A stretch of DNA of 64,000 nucleotides from assembly GCA_039583875.1 (NCBI GenBank), contig CM077162.1:167481220-167545219 (forward strand), read 5' to 3'. The notes beneath the pieces were generated by a model. That model saw only the letters and a program-made list of their open reading frames with translations. It made no database searches and was not told the origin of the DNA. How positions within the stretch are numbered: position 1 is the first letter of the stretch; each line of letters starts with the position of its first letter. A program made the position numbers and the translations under genes. Positions 1-10,547 of this stretch are shown piece by piece. The stretch comes from Platanthera guangdongensis. Lineage: Eukaryota; Streptophyta; Magnoliopsida; Asparagales; Orchidaceae.

Positions 1-2
1 GA

Positions 3-908
3 GTGCGAGGAGACCCGAAGGCAGCCAGGGAATGCTATGTGACGGCGGTGAACACTATCTCGTGGAAAGAAGAGGCTGAAGAGATGGAGAAGAGGATGGA
101 GCAATGATAATAGTAGTTTGAAAGGGAGACTGGAGGAGAGGGAGAAGTGGTGATGGTAGGTGGCATTGCGGGGGAGCCGAAAACGGTGGGAGAGAAGGAC
201 GGAGTGACGGGGATGGAAGTGGAAAAAGAAGAAGAAGTCGGAGGAGAGGAGGAAGTAGAAGTGGTCGGAGGCATTGCGGGGGAGCCGGAAATGGCGGGAG
301 AGAAGGACGGCGAGACGGGGATGGAAGAGGAAAAAGAAGAAGAAGTCAGAGGAGAGGAGGAAGTAGAAGTGGTAGGAGGCATTGCGGGGGAGCCAGAAAC
401 TGCAAGCGGAAAGGAAGGTGAGATGGAGGTAGAAGAGGAGAGGTGGTCTAAGGATGGAGAAGGAAGGAGAAATGAAAAGAGGAAAAGGGGGGATGCAGCA
501 GGGTCACCCGGGAGGGGAGCCCGGCTGGAAAAAAGAAGAATCTCGCTACTGGAGGGAGAGGACACTAGCAGGCAGGAGATGGAGGAGCTTGAGGAGGAAA
601 TGTTGGTGGCTATTACGGAGGACGAGACTGGAGAGCATGATGCACTGGGAGAGCAGGAGGGAGAGGAGGAACCGTCAAGGCTAAAGGCGGCTGTGGAAGC
701 GCTAGAGGTGGAGATCTTCACCAAAGAAGGAAGGAAGGAGAAGATCAAGGTTAGTGGCGAGCTCAGCTTGGAAGACCGGGAGACGATCATGGCATGCGTG
801 CAAAGGAACATTGACGTCTTCGCATGGAGTGCGACCAACATGCCAGGGGTTGATGTGGACATGGCCTGCCACCATCTCAACCTCAGCCCTGACACCCGCC
901 TAGTGTAG
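3..908 (+). pseudogene. E1 pol: end of protease domain, acidic linker, start of RT region
   Basis: One frame runs from position 3 to 908 with a single stop at 105-107. It opens with GDPKAARECYVTAVN, the segment that follows the aspartic protease fold in Tat polyproteins, so the protease active site lies just outside the window. Next comes a very acidic Glu/Gly linker holding 36-residue repeats. From about 690 it reads into the RT lead-in (DVFAWSATNMPGVD), which precedes the fingers of Gypsy RT. Consecutive stops TAG TAG at 906-911 end the frame, although the RT homology continues downstream. The opposite strand is also open here, but only as a Ser/Pro-rich mirror of the Glu/Gly repeats. Confidence 0.8.
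163..450 (+). repeat. 108-bp in-frame repeat (36 residues), about 2.5 copies
   Basis: GCATTGCGGGGGAGCC recurs at 163, 271 and 379, an exact 108-bp period. The period is a multiple of three, so the acidic linker of pol has grown by whole 36-residue units containing GGIAGEPE. It is probably a spacer expansion between protease and RT. Confidence 0.85.
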
Positions 909-2190
909 TAGAAGAAAAGGGCCATCGCCTCCAGGATGGCCGGACCCATTAGAGAGGAAGTAGAAAAGCTAATTAAGGCGGGGTTTGTGTCCGCATGTAA
1001 GTATTTGGGGTGGATGAGTAATGTTGTAATGGTTAAAAGGGGGAGGGAAAGTGGAGAATGTGTGTAGACTTCACTCTTTTAAATAAAGCATGCCCTATGG
1101 ATTGTTACCCGCTGCCTCAAATCGACGCGCTGGTTGACTCAGCCGTCAGTTTCTCTCTTATGAGTTTTTTAGATGCGTTTTTAGGATATCATCAAATACG
1201 CATGCATCCTCCGGATGTTAAGGACGTCACCTTCGTCACGAAGGATGGGTGCTTATATTTTAATATGATGCCCTTCGGGTTGAAAAATGCAGGGGAGACA
1301 TACTAAAGAATGAGGGATCAGATCTTCCTAGAGCAGAAAGGAAGGAACATCAGGGTCTATGTGGATGACTTGATGATCAAAAGTCGGGACCTCGGATCTC
1401 ATGTCTAGGACCTTGAGGAAACCTTTGGAACTTTGAGAAAATATAAAATGAGGCTCAACCCCCTCAAATGTGTTTTTAGAGCCAATAGGGGAAAGTTCGT
1501 AGGACACCTCCTCACCCCATCCAGAGTAGAGCCCGATCCTGATAAAGTGAAGGTAGTTCTAGAATTGGAGTCTCCAAAAAATGTTAAGGAAGTCCAACGT
1601 CTCACCGACACGCTAGCCGGGCTAAGCAGGTTTCTCTCTCGAGCTAGGGAGAAATGCTCGCCTTTCTTCCGTACGTTAAGAGGGGGCAAGAAATTCGAGT
1701 GGACCCCCGAATATGAGAAGGCTTTTTAGGCTCTAAAGCAACAGTTCAGCCAGACGCCCTTAATCCAGGGGCCGAGGGAAGGATAGGTCTTGTTCTTATA
1801 CTTGGGATTAAGGATGAGGGCGTGAGCTTGGTTCTGGTGCGAGAGGAGGGGAGGAAGCAGTTACCGATCTTTTACGTGAGCATGGCCCTAAAGAAGGCTG
1901 AGCTCAAGTACCCCATTCTTGAAAAATTAGCGTTTGCCCTCATCGTCTCGCTCCGGAAGCTCAGACCATATTTTCAGGCTCACTCTATTCAGGTGGTGAT
2001 GGATCACCCCCTCTGTCGCATCTTGGAGGGGGTGGAGCACTCCCGGAGGTTGGCTAAGTGGTCGATAGAGCTCAGTGAATTCGACCTCGCTTTCATTCCT
2101 CGGCTTGCCATCAAGCCACAAGCGGTGGTCGACTTCCTGGTGGACTACATAGTTGAGATCCAAGAGGCTGAAGCTTCCCCTCGAGTGGCT
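909..2190 (+). pseudogene. E1 pol: reverse transcriptase and Gypsy RNase H (degenerate)
   Basis: RT would copy the element RNA into DNA in the cytoplasmic particle, and RNase H would remove the RNA strand. Visible RT blocks in order: KKRAIASRMAGPIREEV (from 912), MCVDFTLLNKACPMDCYPLPQ (from 1058), FLDAFLGYHQIRMHP, MPFGLKNAGETY (to 1303), and the catalytic YVDD at 1358-1369. A thumb/connection follows (LAGLSRFLSRAREKCSPF, near 1620). RNase H follows from about 1760 with LPIFYVSMALKKAELKYP and FQAHSIQVVMDHPLC. At least six stops (906, 909, about 1055, 1304, about 1408, 1727) and frame changes near 1055, 1310 and 1790 break it. The active-site motif survives, but no functional protein could be made. 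Confidence 0.85.
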
Positions 2191-2612
2191 TAGATGATGA
2201 TGGTAGATGAGGCGTCAGGAAGAAATTCCTTCAGAGGGGAATGATCGTGGTAAGTCCAGAGGGGAATAGGATTGAACAGGCCTTGAAGATCCACTTCACG
2301 ATCACCAACAACCAAGCAGAATATGAGGTGATCATCGCAGGGCTCCGGTTAGCTCGGGAGCTGGGCATGCAAGATATTGAGGTCACGACAGATTCCATGG
2401 TGGTCGCGGTCAGATCAAAGGGGAGTTCGAGGCAAGGGAGCCCACCCTCTAGCTGTACCTAGGGAAGGTCAAAGACTTCATCGGGCAGTTCCGAAGCTTT
2501 TCAATTCGGCATGTCCCGAGGGAGGAGAGTACTCAGGCTGATCAACTTAACAAGTATGGCCCACAGGACGAAGGAATGATGACATAGCTTTTTAGGACGT
2601 CCATAGAAGGGG
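2191..2612 (+). pseudogene. E1 pol: second, archaeal-type RNase H (Tat hallmark)
   Basis: After the Gypsy RNase H there is a second RNase H-like block: MIVVSPEGNRIEQALK, then NNQAEYEVIIAGLRLARELG and IEVTTDSMVVAVRSKG. Asp/Glu residues sit at the places expected of an RNase HI fold (AEYE, TDSM). Within Ty3/Gypsy elements such a second copy upstream of integrase is characteristic of the Tat lineage. The block is interrupted by a frameshift near 2430 (a base lost in QIKGEFEAREP relative to the E2 copy at 11610), and its C-terminal part continues in another frame to about 2580. Confidence 0.75.
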
Positions 2613-3900
2613 GAGAACTCATGGAGATAAGCCGACAAGGGTCTTGGATGGACCCCTTCATCACCTTTTTGACCTCGGGGAAACTGCCTGCGGGCGATCT
2701 CGATAAGAAGTGTGCCAGGTACAAGGCGGCATACTACCTGCTAAAAGATGGGGCTTTGTACCGTAAGACACTGTCGGGCCTGTTGGCTCGATGTGTGTCA
2801 GAGGAAGAGGTTCCAAGGGTTTTGGAGGAAATCCACTCGGGAGAATGTGGCAGTCATTCAGGAAGCCAGACTTTGGAGCTGAGAGTGCTGAGACAGGGGT
2901 ACTTCTAGCCCACCCTAAGAAAAGATGCAGAGGAGTTTGTAAAAAGATGTCTGAAGTGTTAGGAGTTCGCTCCCCTCCATCTATTTCCATCCAAGAGGTT
3001 ACGAACCATCACGGCTCCCTGGCCCTTCGCTATATGGGGGCTAGACCTGGTGGGTCCTTTTCCCCAGGCAAGTGGCCAAAGGAAATTTCTACTAGTCATG
3101 GTAGACTACTTTTCAAAATGGCTGGAGGTTAAGGCGTTGGCCAAGGTGACTTCACAGGTGGTCAAAATATTTGTATGGGGAGAGATCATCTGCTGATATG
3201 GGCTACCGATGTCCATTGTGACTCATAATGTGCCGCAATTTACAAGTAGAGAATTCGTGGACTTCCGCATCTGTCTGGGTATAGATCTCCGCTTTTCTTC
3301 GGTTCATCACCCACGGAGCAATGGACAAGGGAAAGCAGCAAACAAGATCATTGTTAACTTTTTGAAGAAGAAACTGGAGAACCTGAGGGGGAGATGGGTG
3401 GAACAGCTCCCTTCAGTCCTATGGACCTTGAGAACCACACCAAACATCGCTACTAGAGAGAGACCCCCTTTAAGCTCTCTCACGGCTTGGAGGTAGTCCT
3501 ACCAGTAGAGTTCGAGGTCATGTCTCCAAGAGTAGCTGTTGCAAGAGAGGGAGACGAAGGATGGATGACAGAGAACATGGAGGAACAAAAACTCTCCCTT
3601 GATCTCGTGGAAGAGCTCAGGGATCTGGCGGTGATCCGATAGGTGGAGGTCAAGCGCCAGATGGGGAGATACTTTGCTAAGCATAAAAGGATCAAACAGT
3701 TCCAGAAGGGTGATCTAGTTCTCAAGAAGGTGGATGCAGCAGGTAGAGGGGCCTCCGTAGGAAAGTTCAATCCAAATTTGGAGGGTCCTTTTGTAGTAAG
3801 GGAGGTCTTGATGTCGTGAGGGTACCACCTCCAGGATGTGGACGGGGTACGCCTTGATCGCGCCCGAAGTGGCGATGACTTGAAGAGATTTTATCTGTAA
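2613..3900 (+). pseudogene. E1 pol: integrase (degenerate), ends pol
   Basis: The integrase would insert the DNA copy into chromatin. The zinc-binding start is visible as SGECGSHSGSQTLELRVLRQGYF (from 2839) followed by KRCLKC. The catalytic core shows WGLDLVGPF-type sequence near 3040, VDYFSKWLEVKALAKV, a weak second Asp region at 3210 (VTHNVPQFTS where TDNGPQF is usual, so the catalytic Asp is lost), and HHPRSNGQGKAANKIIV for the Glu region, with Glu replaced by Lys. The C-terminal domain (FQKGDLVLKKVDAAGR) runs to SGDDLKRFYL and a TAA at 3898-3900. Stops and shifts occur throughout. Confidence 0.8.
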
Positions 3901-4013
3901 CACATTTTGTTCATTGCGTTTTTATTATTCAGTGCTTACAATTTGGATGTGACCTTATGATGAAATCGCGGGTGTCACTTTTCATGACATTAAAGGTGAA
4001 GTGTGGAGACAGC

Positions 4014-6390
4014 TGGAGAGGAGACCCTGAGTAGACCTGTTGTCCAGGCTCTCACATAGCTGGCAGGGTTGTAGGCTCACTCGGTGGTTGGAGGTGATTT
4101 GCAGAGGAGACCCCGATCAAACCCGCTGACCAGGATCCCATCTAGTTGGCAGGGCTGTAGGCTCGCTCGGTGGTTGGAGGTGATTTGGAGAGGAGACCCC
4201 GAGCAGACCCACTGACCAGGCTCCCATCTAGCTGGTAAGGCTATAGGCTCACTCGTTGGTTGGAGGTGTTTCGGAGAGGAGACCCCGAGCAGACCCGCTG
4301 AACAGGCTCCCATCAAACTGGCAGGGTTGTAGGCTCACTAAGTGGTTGGAGGTGATCTGGAGAGGAGACTCTGGGCAGACCCACTGACCAGGCTCTAATC
4401 TAGCTGGCAGGTCTGTAGGCTCACTCAGTGGTTGGAGGTGATTTGGAGAGGAGACCCCGAGCAAACCCGCTGACCAGGCTCGCATCTAGCTGGTAGGGTT
4501 GTAGGCTCACTCGGTGGTTGGAGGTGATTTGGAGAGGAGACCCCGAGCAGACCCGCCGACCAGGCTCCCATCTAGCTAGTAGGGCTGTAGGCTCAGTCGG
4601 TTGTTGGAGGTATTTCAGAGAGGAGACCTCAAGTATATCTGCTGACCAGGCTCTTATCTAGTTGGCATGACTGTAGGCTCACTCGGTGGTTGGAGGTGTT
4701 TCGGAGATGAGACCCCAAGTAGACCCGCTGACCAGGCTCACATCTAGTTGGCAAGGCTGTAGGTTCACTCGGTGGTTGGAGGTGATTTAGAGAAGAGACC
4801 CCGAGCAGACCAGCTGACCAGTTTCTCATCTAGCTGGCATGGATGTAGGCTTACTCGGTGGTTATAGGTGATTTGTAGAGGAGACCCCGAGCAGACCCGC
4901 TGACCAGGCTCCCATCTAGCTGGCAGGGTTGTACGCTCACTCAGTGGTTGGAGGTGATTCAGAGAGGAGACCTCGAGTAGACCCACTGACCAGGCTCTCA
5001 TCTAAATGGTAGGGCTGTAGGCTCACTCGGTGGTTGGAGGTGATTTGGAGATCAGACCCTGAGCAAACTCGCTGACCAGGCTCCCATCTAGCTGGCCGGG
5101 CTGTAGGATCACTCGGTGGTTGAAGGTGATTTTGAGAGGAGACCGTGAGCAGACCCGCTGACCAGGCTCCCAACTAGCTGGCAGTGCTGTAGGCTCACTC
5201 GATGGTTGGAGGTGTTTCGGAGAGGAGAACCCGAGCAGACCCGCTGACCAGGCTCTCATCTAGCTGGTAGGGTTGTAGGCTCACTCGGTGGTTGGAGTTG
5301 TTTCGGAGAGGAGACCCCGAGAAGACCCACTGACCCGACTCACATCTAGCTGGCAGGGTTGTAGGCTCACTCGGTGGTTGGAGGTGATTTGGAGAGGAGA
5401 CCCCTAGCAGACCTGCTGACCAGTCTCTCATCAAGCTGGCAGGGTTGTAGGCTCACTCGGTGGTTGGAGGTGATTTGGAGAGGAGACCCCGAGCAGACTC
5501 GCTGACCAGGCTCGCATCTAGCTAGCATGGCTGTAGGCTCACTCGGTGGTTGGAGGTGTTTCGGAGAGGAGACCCCGAGTAGACCCGCTGACCAGGCTCC
5601 CATCTATCTACCAGGGTTGTAGGCTCACTCGGTGGTTGGAGTTGTTTCATAGTGGATACCACGAGCAGACTCGCTTAACCGGCTCTCATCTAGCTGGCAG
5701 TGCTGTAGGCTCACTCGGTGGTTGGAGGTGATTTAGAGGGGAGACCCCGAGCAAACCAGTTGACCAGGCTCTCATCTAGCTAGCAGGGTTGTATGCTCAC
5801 TCGGTGGTTGGAGGTGTTTCGGAGAGGAGACCACGAGCAGACCCGCTGACTAGGCTCGCATCTAGCTGGTAGGGATGTTGGCTCACTCAGTGGTTGGATG
5901 TGTTTAAGAGAGGAGTCCCCGAGTAGACCCGCTAACCAGGCTCTCATCTAGCTGACAGGGCTGTAGGCTCACTCGGTGGTTGCAGGTGTTTCAGAGAGGA
6001 GACCCCGAGCAGACCCGTTGACCAGGCTCTTATCTAGCTGGCAGGGTTGTAGGCTCACTCGGTGGTTGGAGGTGATTTGGAGGGGAGACCACGAGCAAAC
6101 CTGCTGACCAGGATCTCATCTAGCTGACATGGTTGTAGGCTCACTTGGTGGTTGGGGGTGTTTCAGAGAGGAGACCCCGAGCAGACCCGCTGACCAGGCT
6201 CCCATCTAGCTAGCAGGACTGTAGGCTCACTCGGTGGTTGGAGGTGTTTCGGAGAGGAGACCCCGAGCAGACCTACTGACCAGGCTCCCATCTAGCTGGC
6301 AAGGTTGTGGGCTCACTCGGTGGTTTGAGATGTTTGGGAGAGGAGACCCAGAACAGACCCGCCGACCAGGCCCTCATCTACATGGCGGGG
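4014..6390 (+). repeat. 86-bp tandem array in the E1 3' spacer, about 27.6 copies
   Basis: Unit landmarks (AGACCCGCTGACCAGGCTC, then CATCTAGCTGGCAGG, then GGCTCACTCGGTGGTTGGAG) return every 86 bp. Two junction variants, GATTTGGAG and GTTTCGGAG, are intermixed rather than in blocks. The array lies between pol and the antisense aORF1, where the related E2 carries a different, 113-bp array. Tat-type elements are known for tandem repeats in this variable 3' region, which can seed satellite DNA. Confidence 0.95.
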
Positions 6391-6910
6391 CAAGCGGTAA
6401 GAGCTCACGGATAGATGTCCATATTTGTCAGAAACGTTATAGAGAATTCCTAGGAAAAAGAAGAATTGGAGGCAAGGCTGAGAGGGAGGAGCACCTCTGA
6501 CGGGTACTCGGCGTGGGTGGTCTCGCTCGCAGTGAGTGGGTGTTCACTATCAAAGACACATGCCTAGCATAAAAATGAGGGACCTGTCATGAGGTGCGGT
6601 TGACCTCCAAAATTTACGGTGCTGGGTCGATCTCGCGGCGAGAGGGGAGAAAAGGCATAGGCGGCCTCCCGCACGGCAAGGGAAAGGTGAAGCCCAGGAA
6701 CAAGCGTTTTTGAAATAACTAATCAAGTGAAATAGCAGGATAAAGCGCGATGAAGTAAGAAGTGCAAGATGTAGTAATCGAATTCCCTTATTCATTATAG
6801 AAGAGAAACACTATCGCAGGAAGCACTTCACTATCACAAGAAATTGAAATATTTATAAGTAAAGGATAAGACAAACAAGAGGCGGGAAGGTCCCAGACTT
6901 CGACATCTTT
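6391..6910 (+). other. E1 spacer between tandem array and antisense gene
   Basis: No gene seen. The block has scattered GC-rich pieces (TCTCGC-type words also common in E2 at 15200-15370) and a small stop-bounded reading frame without recognisable features. It is probably the 3' flank of aORF1, including any poly(A) signals on the minus strand. Confidence 0.5.
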
Positions 6911-8790
6911 TCACTCCTCATCGGAGGTGGAGCTGTCATCCGTCTTGCCATGCAGCTTGGGGACCAAGTCACGAACGGTAACCGTCTAGGCATCGTCCCG
7001 GACCACCCCCAGCTCCTTCATCATCTGGAGAACGAGCTCCGCTGCCTTGACGTTTGAGTCTCGGCAAAGAGCGTCGATCTCATCCATAGAATTGCGAGGT
7101 GGCAGGGGAGCTTGGAGCGGATCTGGAGGGAGTGCGGTGCTTCCCAGATGGCGGGCGTATTCTTCCTTCAACTTCTTGATCTCTCCCTCCAAGGACGAAA
7201 TGTGCGAGTGCATGCGATTGACAGTCTCGACATCCTGCAAGAATACCGTCAGTCAATATAAGTTTATGAAGAGCCAGCAAGCGAGACTGGCGAGTGACAA
7301 TTAAAAGCTCACCACACTGCCCTAGCTTCACGCGAGGAGGTTTTCGGTGATGGCCAGCAGCTTCTCGAGGTCGTTGGACTTCTCGCGCTCCTCGGCAAGG
7401 CTGGCCTCGGCCTCCTTCCACTTCTTATTGTTGTTGACCAGGTGGCGCGAGATCCGGTGCGAAAGCTCCATGGAGCAAAACTGGGCATGGGCGGACTTCA
7501 GGATGAGGTCTCGCGACACCTCATTATCCGCGGGCTCCATTCCAAGGCCGCCGTATAGCCCGTACGTGAGGGAGAAGGCATGACTGGTAGGCAGGTCTTA
7601 CTCCTTCTAGGAGGGTAGGTGGGTAGACACCGACATGCGGTTGGCATCCTTCTCCTACAAGAGTACTGGCTCGCCGGCGGCATCATCCGTCGCAGGCCCC
7701 ATGTTGTAATTTGGATGCGAGGTGGGGGACGGGCGGCTGGAAGAGCCCTCCTCGCGAGGGGGAAGATCGGTGGGCTGGATAGTGGTGGTGGCGGTTTGAT
7801 CAGGTGGGGCCGTCTCGCGGGCAGGCGAGACGGCTTGAGGGAGAGGTGAGGGAGACTTTTCCATAGAAATGGAGGTCAGGGACTCCGATATTTCCTTCCT
7901 TTTCTTAGGAGCGGTTCTTTTCTTCTCCTTCGGGAAGGACACCGCCTTCTTCATCTTCTTCATTGGGCTCTGCCGAGAGGCAGCGACATCATCCCCAGGC
8001 CTCTTCTTTGGGGCGGGGGTCAGCGTTTCCTTTGCTGCCTCCGCCGCTACACTCGCAAGTGCGAGACCCCGGTTGCTTTAATAAGGGGGGTGGACAGGAA
8101 TTGTCCTCTCTCCTGAGCGAGACAATGGTTAGAATAAAGCAAGAAGGTAGGCACAATGACAAGGGGTCGAGAATATACCTTCACCAGGAAGGACGAGAAG
8201 AAGCGAGTCGAGGTCTCGTCGAAAGAAGTTGACCTCGAAATGTTTCCCTACGAAGAAGTTGCAGAGAGCCTTGTAGGCACCCCAACTTTGGGACTTTCAT
8301 AGTGCACCTAGGCCGGCGACACCGGGGCGAGAGGGACGCCTCCCAGGATCCTGCGAAACCTTTAGGCCTTGGCCTGTGAAATAAGAAATGTCGTCATCTT
8401 TGGCGTGATTGATGAACAGTTTGCGGAAGGCGGTCAAGCTGAATTCAATGTGCTCTCGACGTAGGTAACTGGCGAAAACGACCAACATCGAAATCTCTTT
8501 TGGTTTGAACTGCGCGGGAACAATGCCAAAGTATTTGAAGACCTGTTTAACCTTTTGCCAGAGGGGGAGTCTTAGCCCCACCTCGAAGTGCGAGACGGGG
8601 AAAGCTAGTTTGTCAGGGTAGAAGATGTTGATACACTCGCCGACCTTGGGTGGGCGAGACAGATAATCATCAGCAAGGAACTCGCTGGTGAAGTGATGGT
8701 ACTCTTCCTCTGATAGCCTACCGAGGGGGAAATCGTGGTCTGCAAAGCGCCTCCCGCAGTGGCTGTGGCCTTCACCTTCTTCTTCCCCAA
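6911..8790 (-). pseudogene. E1 aORF1: antisense three-exon accessory gene (Transposase_28-like)
   Basis: Read on the minus strand. Exon 1 (8790-8179) carries a globular domain with PVSHFEVGLRL, VKQVFKYFGIVPAQF, FSLTAFRKLF and SYFTGQGLKV. This resembles the plant 'putative gypsy-type transposon' family (Pfam Transposase_28 as I recall it); the function is unknown. Intron 1 (8178-8113, 66 bp) and intron 2 (7312-7235, 78 bp) have GT-AG ends and match introns in E2. Exon 2 gives a basic, nuclear-signal-like stretch (KKRPGDD ... KKMKKAV ... KKRK), a Pro/Ser linker and a heptad-rich helix. Exon 3 gives a coiled coil (ISSLEGEIKKLKEEY), ELVLQMMKELGVV and an acidic Ser tail ending at TGA 6911-6913. 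Damage: the ATG is now TTG at 8790, with frameshifts in exon 1 (about 8720) and stops in exons 2 and 3 (one TAG after VVRDDA). Confidence 0.75.
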
Positions 8791-8946
8791 AGCTGGTGAG
8801 ATGACAGAAATAGAAGAGGAGGAAAGAGAGAGAGGAGAGCGAGATGCGAGAAGTACTAAGCAGGGAGGAGCAGGCGAGAGCTTTGGATCACGAAAATAGC
8901 AAAGAACAATAATACCAGCGTAAAAGTATCAGGATCCTGGAGATGG

Positions 8947-8956
8947 GTATTTGTAG
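8947..8956 (-). promoter_or_regulatory. Degenerate TATA box of E1 aORF1
   Basis: The minus strand reads CTACAAATAC about 160 bp before the aORF1 start. The E2 copy has TATAAATA at the matching place (25119-25126), so this is probably the same box with a T-to-C change. Confidence 0.45.
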
Positions 8957-9395
8957 CGGATAGAGAGGAGAGAGGAGATTGAGCGGGAAAATGAAAAGGC
9001 GGAAGCCGAAGGGGCAACCTGATGATTTATCTCCCCTCTCTCTCTCTCTATCTCTCTCTCCAAAACCCGGGGAACGGAAGCGGCGCAGCGATTCTTCCGA
9101 GGAGCCCAAAAAATCATGATTAATGATTAATTAGAGAATAGACTGATTAAACACTGTAATGATGAAAGACCCTGCATGACGCGACGGGTTGACACGAATA
9201 CCATAATAATAAATTGTCATAATTAATTATTTCATCTCTCACGAGGCAGGCATCTCGCCCAAGAGGATCTAAATAACAATTTAATGGTTAAAAAGACGGG
9301 TGGCCGATTGATACATGACGAAGTTACAAGGAAGCCTTAAGTAGGCGAGACGACTCCAAGACCCCTCAATTTTTGTGCCACTTCTAGTAGCCACC
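8957..9395 (+). other. E1 spacer between aORF1 promoter and the E2 insertion point
   Basis: No gene seen. A short CT-rich run lies at 9032-9061 (minus-strand GA). The last bases (GCCACC before the CCGAC duplication) continue after E2 at 28733 and align with E2's own intergenic sequence near 25470. Confidence 0.55.
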
Positions 9396-9400
9396 CCGAC
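9396..9400. repeat. Target site duplication CCGAC, left copy (E2)
   Basis: CCGAC directly precedes LTR A and is repeated at 28728-28732 directly after LTR C. Confidence 0.9.
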
Positions 9401-10144
9401 TGTACAACCTCGGGCTCGCAAGAAGCCCTCAAGGAGCAAATAAGTCGAGACAGGCGAATGGGACCAGGGGGCCCACTCGCAAGATGCGAGATGATTGTCT
9501 CTACAATAATAAAGGTGCCCCATTTGGGAGCGAGAAGGCCTCCAGCGGCGAGTAGGCCTCCATCGGCGAGAAGGCCTCCAGTGGCGAGAAGACCCCATAG
9601 CAAAGGACGCCGGCGAGACGGGCGAAGGGGTCCATCTCACCGACAAGTGCTTTTCCACTCGCCAGGATGAGAAGAGACCATTTTTATATTTCCATGATGA
9701 CAAGGGTTTTTACTCTTCTACCCCGGGTATTTTTACCCTCTTACCCTTAGTGGTCTGCATATAGCTCCTCAGAACAGCGAAGTTTGGCTACTGGCAGACC
9801 CAGCCAGGGGTACCCCCAGTAATTTCAGACTAGCACAGTTTTGTTATTGGCAGTTCAGATTCCGAAATCTATAAATAAGCCCATAGGGGTTCTTCAGAAG
9901 GGGACTTTTTTCACTCCCAGGAAATCATCGGCATTGTCTTCTGTGGAACTCCAAGCCCAGCTTTTGGCTTTGGAGGAGAAGCTCTCAGTGACCTTCCGGG
10001 TAAGTGGTGAGACCACCCTGCTGTGGCTTTGGGCAAGTTTTCTAGTCCTTCACGACCAGTCAGAGTTCAGAGCTTGGGCCTAGTAGGTGTCGGCTACGCC
10101 CCTATTTTGCGAACATTTGTCGGAGTCAAATTTTGGCTTCAACA
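9401..10144 (+). repeat. LTR A (5' LTR of E2)
   Basis: 744 bp, starting TGTACAACCTCGGG and ending GGCTTCAACA (TG...CA). TATAAATA at 9870-9877 is the likely core promoter for the genomic RNA. A degenerate GGCGAGAAGGCCTCCAG-type 18-bp repeat lies at about 9535-9595. Small open frames inside are incidental. It is the same length as LTR C. Confidence 0.9.
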
Positions 10145-10161
10145 GTTCTGGTGCGGTGAGC
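10145..10161 (+). other. Candidate primer-binding site of E2
   Basis: GTTCTGGTGCGGTGAGC follows LTR A directly, and the identical string follows LTR B at 27349-27365. Position and conservation fit a PBS (TGG at 10149). I cannot name the tRNA from memory. Confidence 0.5.
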
Positions 10162-10202
10162 ATGGAAGGTAGCTGATACAAGAAAGGTTTGTGTTTGGTC
10201 CT

Positions 10203-10547
10203 ATGGCAGGAGGTGAAGGAGAAGGATCTGGTTCCGGAGGTTCCCCCTCCCGGGGAGAAGAGGCGACGAGGAAGATGCTGGAGGACTTCAGGCGAGAGGT
10301 CATGCAGACCATAAGCTTTGCCTTCTCTGCAAGGAGCGAGTGGGCGACGCCTCAGGTCCCGATAGAGGTGGTCCCGCTCTTAGGCGAGAATGCCCCTGGT
10401 CAGCGCCCGGGGAAGGAGGTCCCGGCGGAGGCTGGCGAGAGGGACGTGGCGGCACGAGAACTCTTCCCAGGCCAGCGTCCCAGGACGGAGATCCCGGTAG
10501 AAGACGACGAGATCGAGTTTTCCAAGGCCAGAGGGGCCGGAACCTAG
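10203..10547 (+). pseudogene. E2 gag, N-terminal fragment
   Basis: The ATG at 10203 opens a Gly/Ser-rich start (MAGGEGEGSGSGGSP), then a helix (MLEDFRREVMQTISFAF) and a repetitive charged segment with PGQRP twice. This is the position and style of a Tat gag N-terminus. The frame meets a TAG at 10545-10547 exactly where RT sequence begins, so the rest of gag, protease and the RT fingers and first palm motif are deleted. Confidence 0.65.

Noticed and set aside
35..949. A 304-residue Ser/Pro-rich minus-strand frame
   Set aside because: It is the complement of the Glu/Gly-rich repeats of E1 pol, whose plus-strand reading gives recognisable protease-tail and RT-lead sequence.
4077..5603. A ladder of about 78-residue minus-strand open frames in the 86-bp array
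   Set aside because: The unit length 86 is not a multiple of three, so frames rotate through the array. The peptides only mirror the repeat, and there is no start context or domain.
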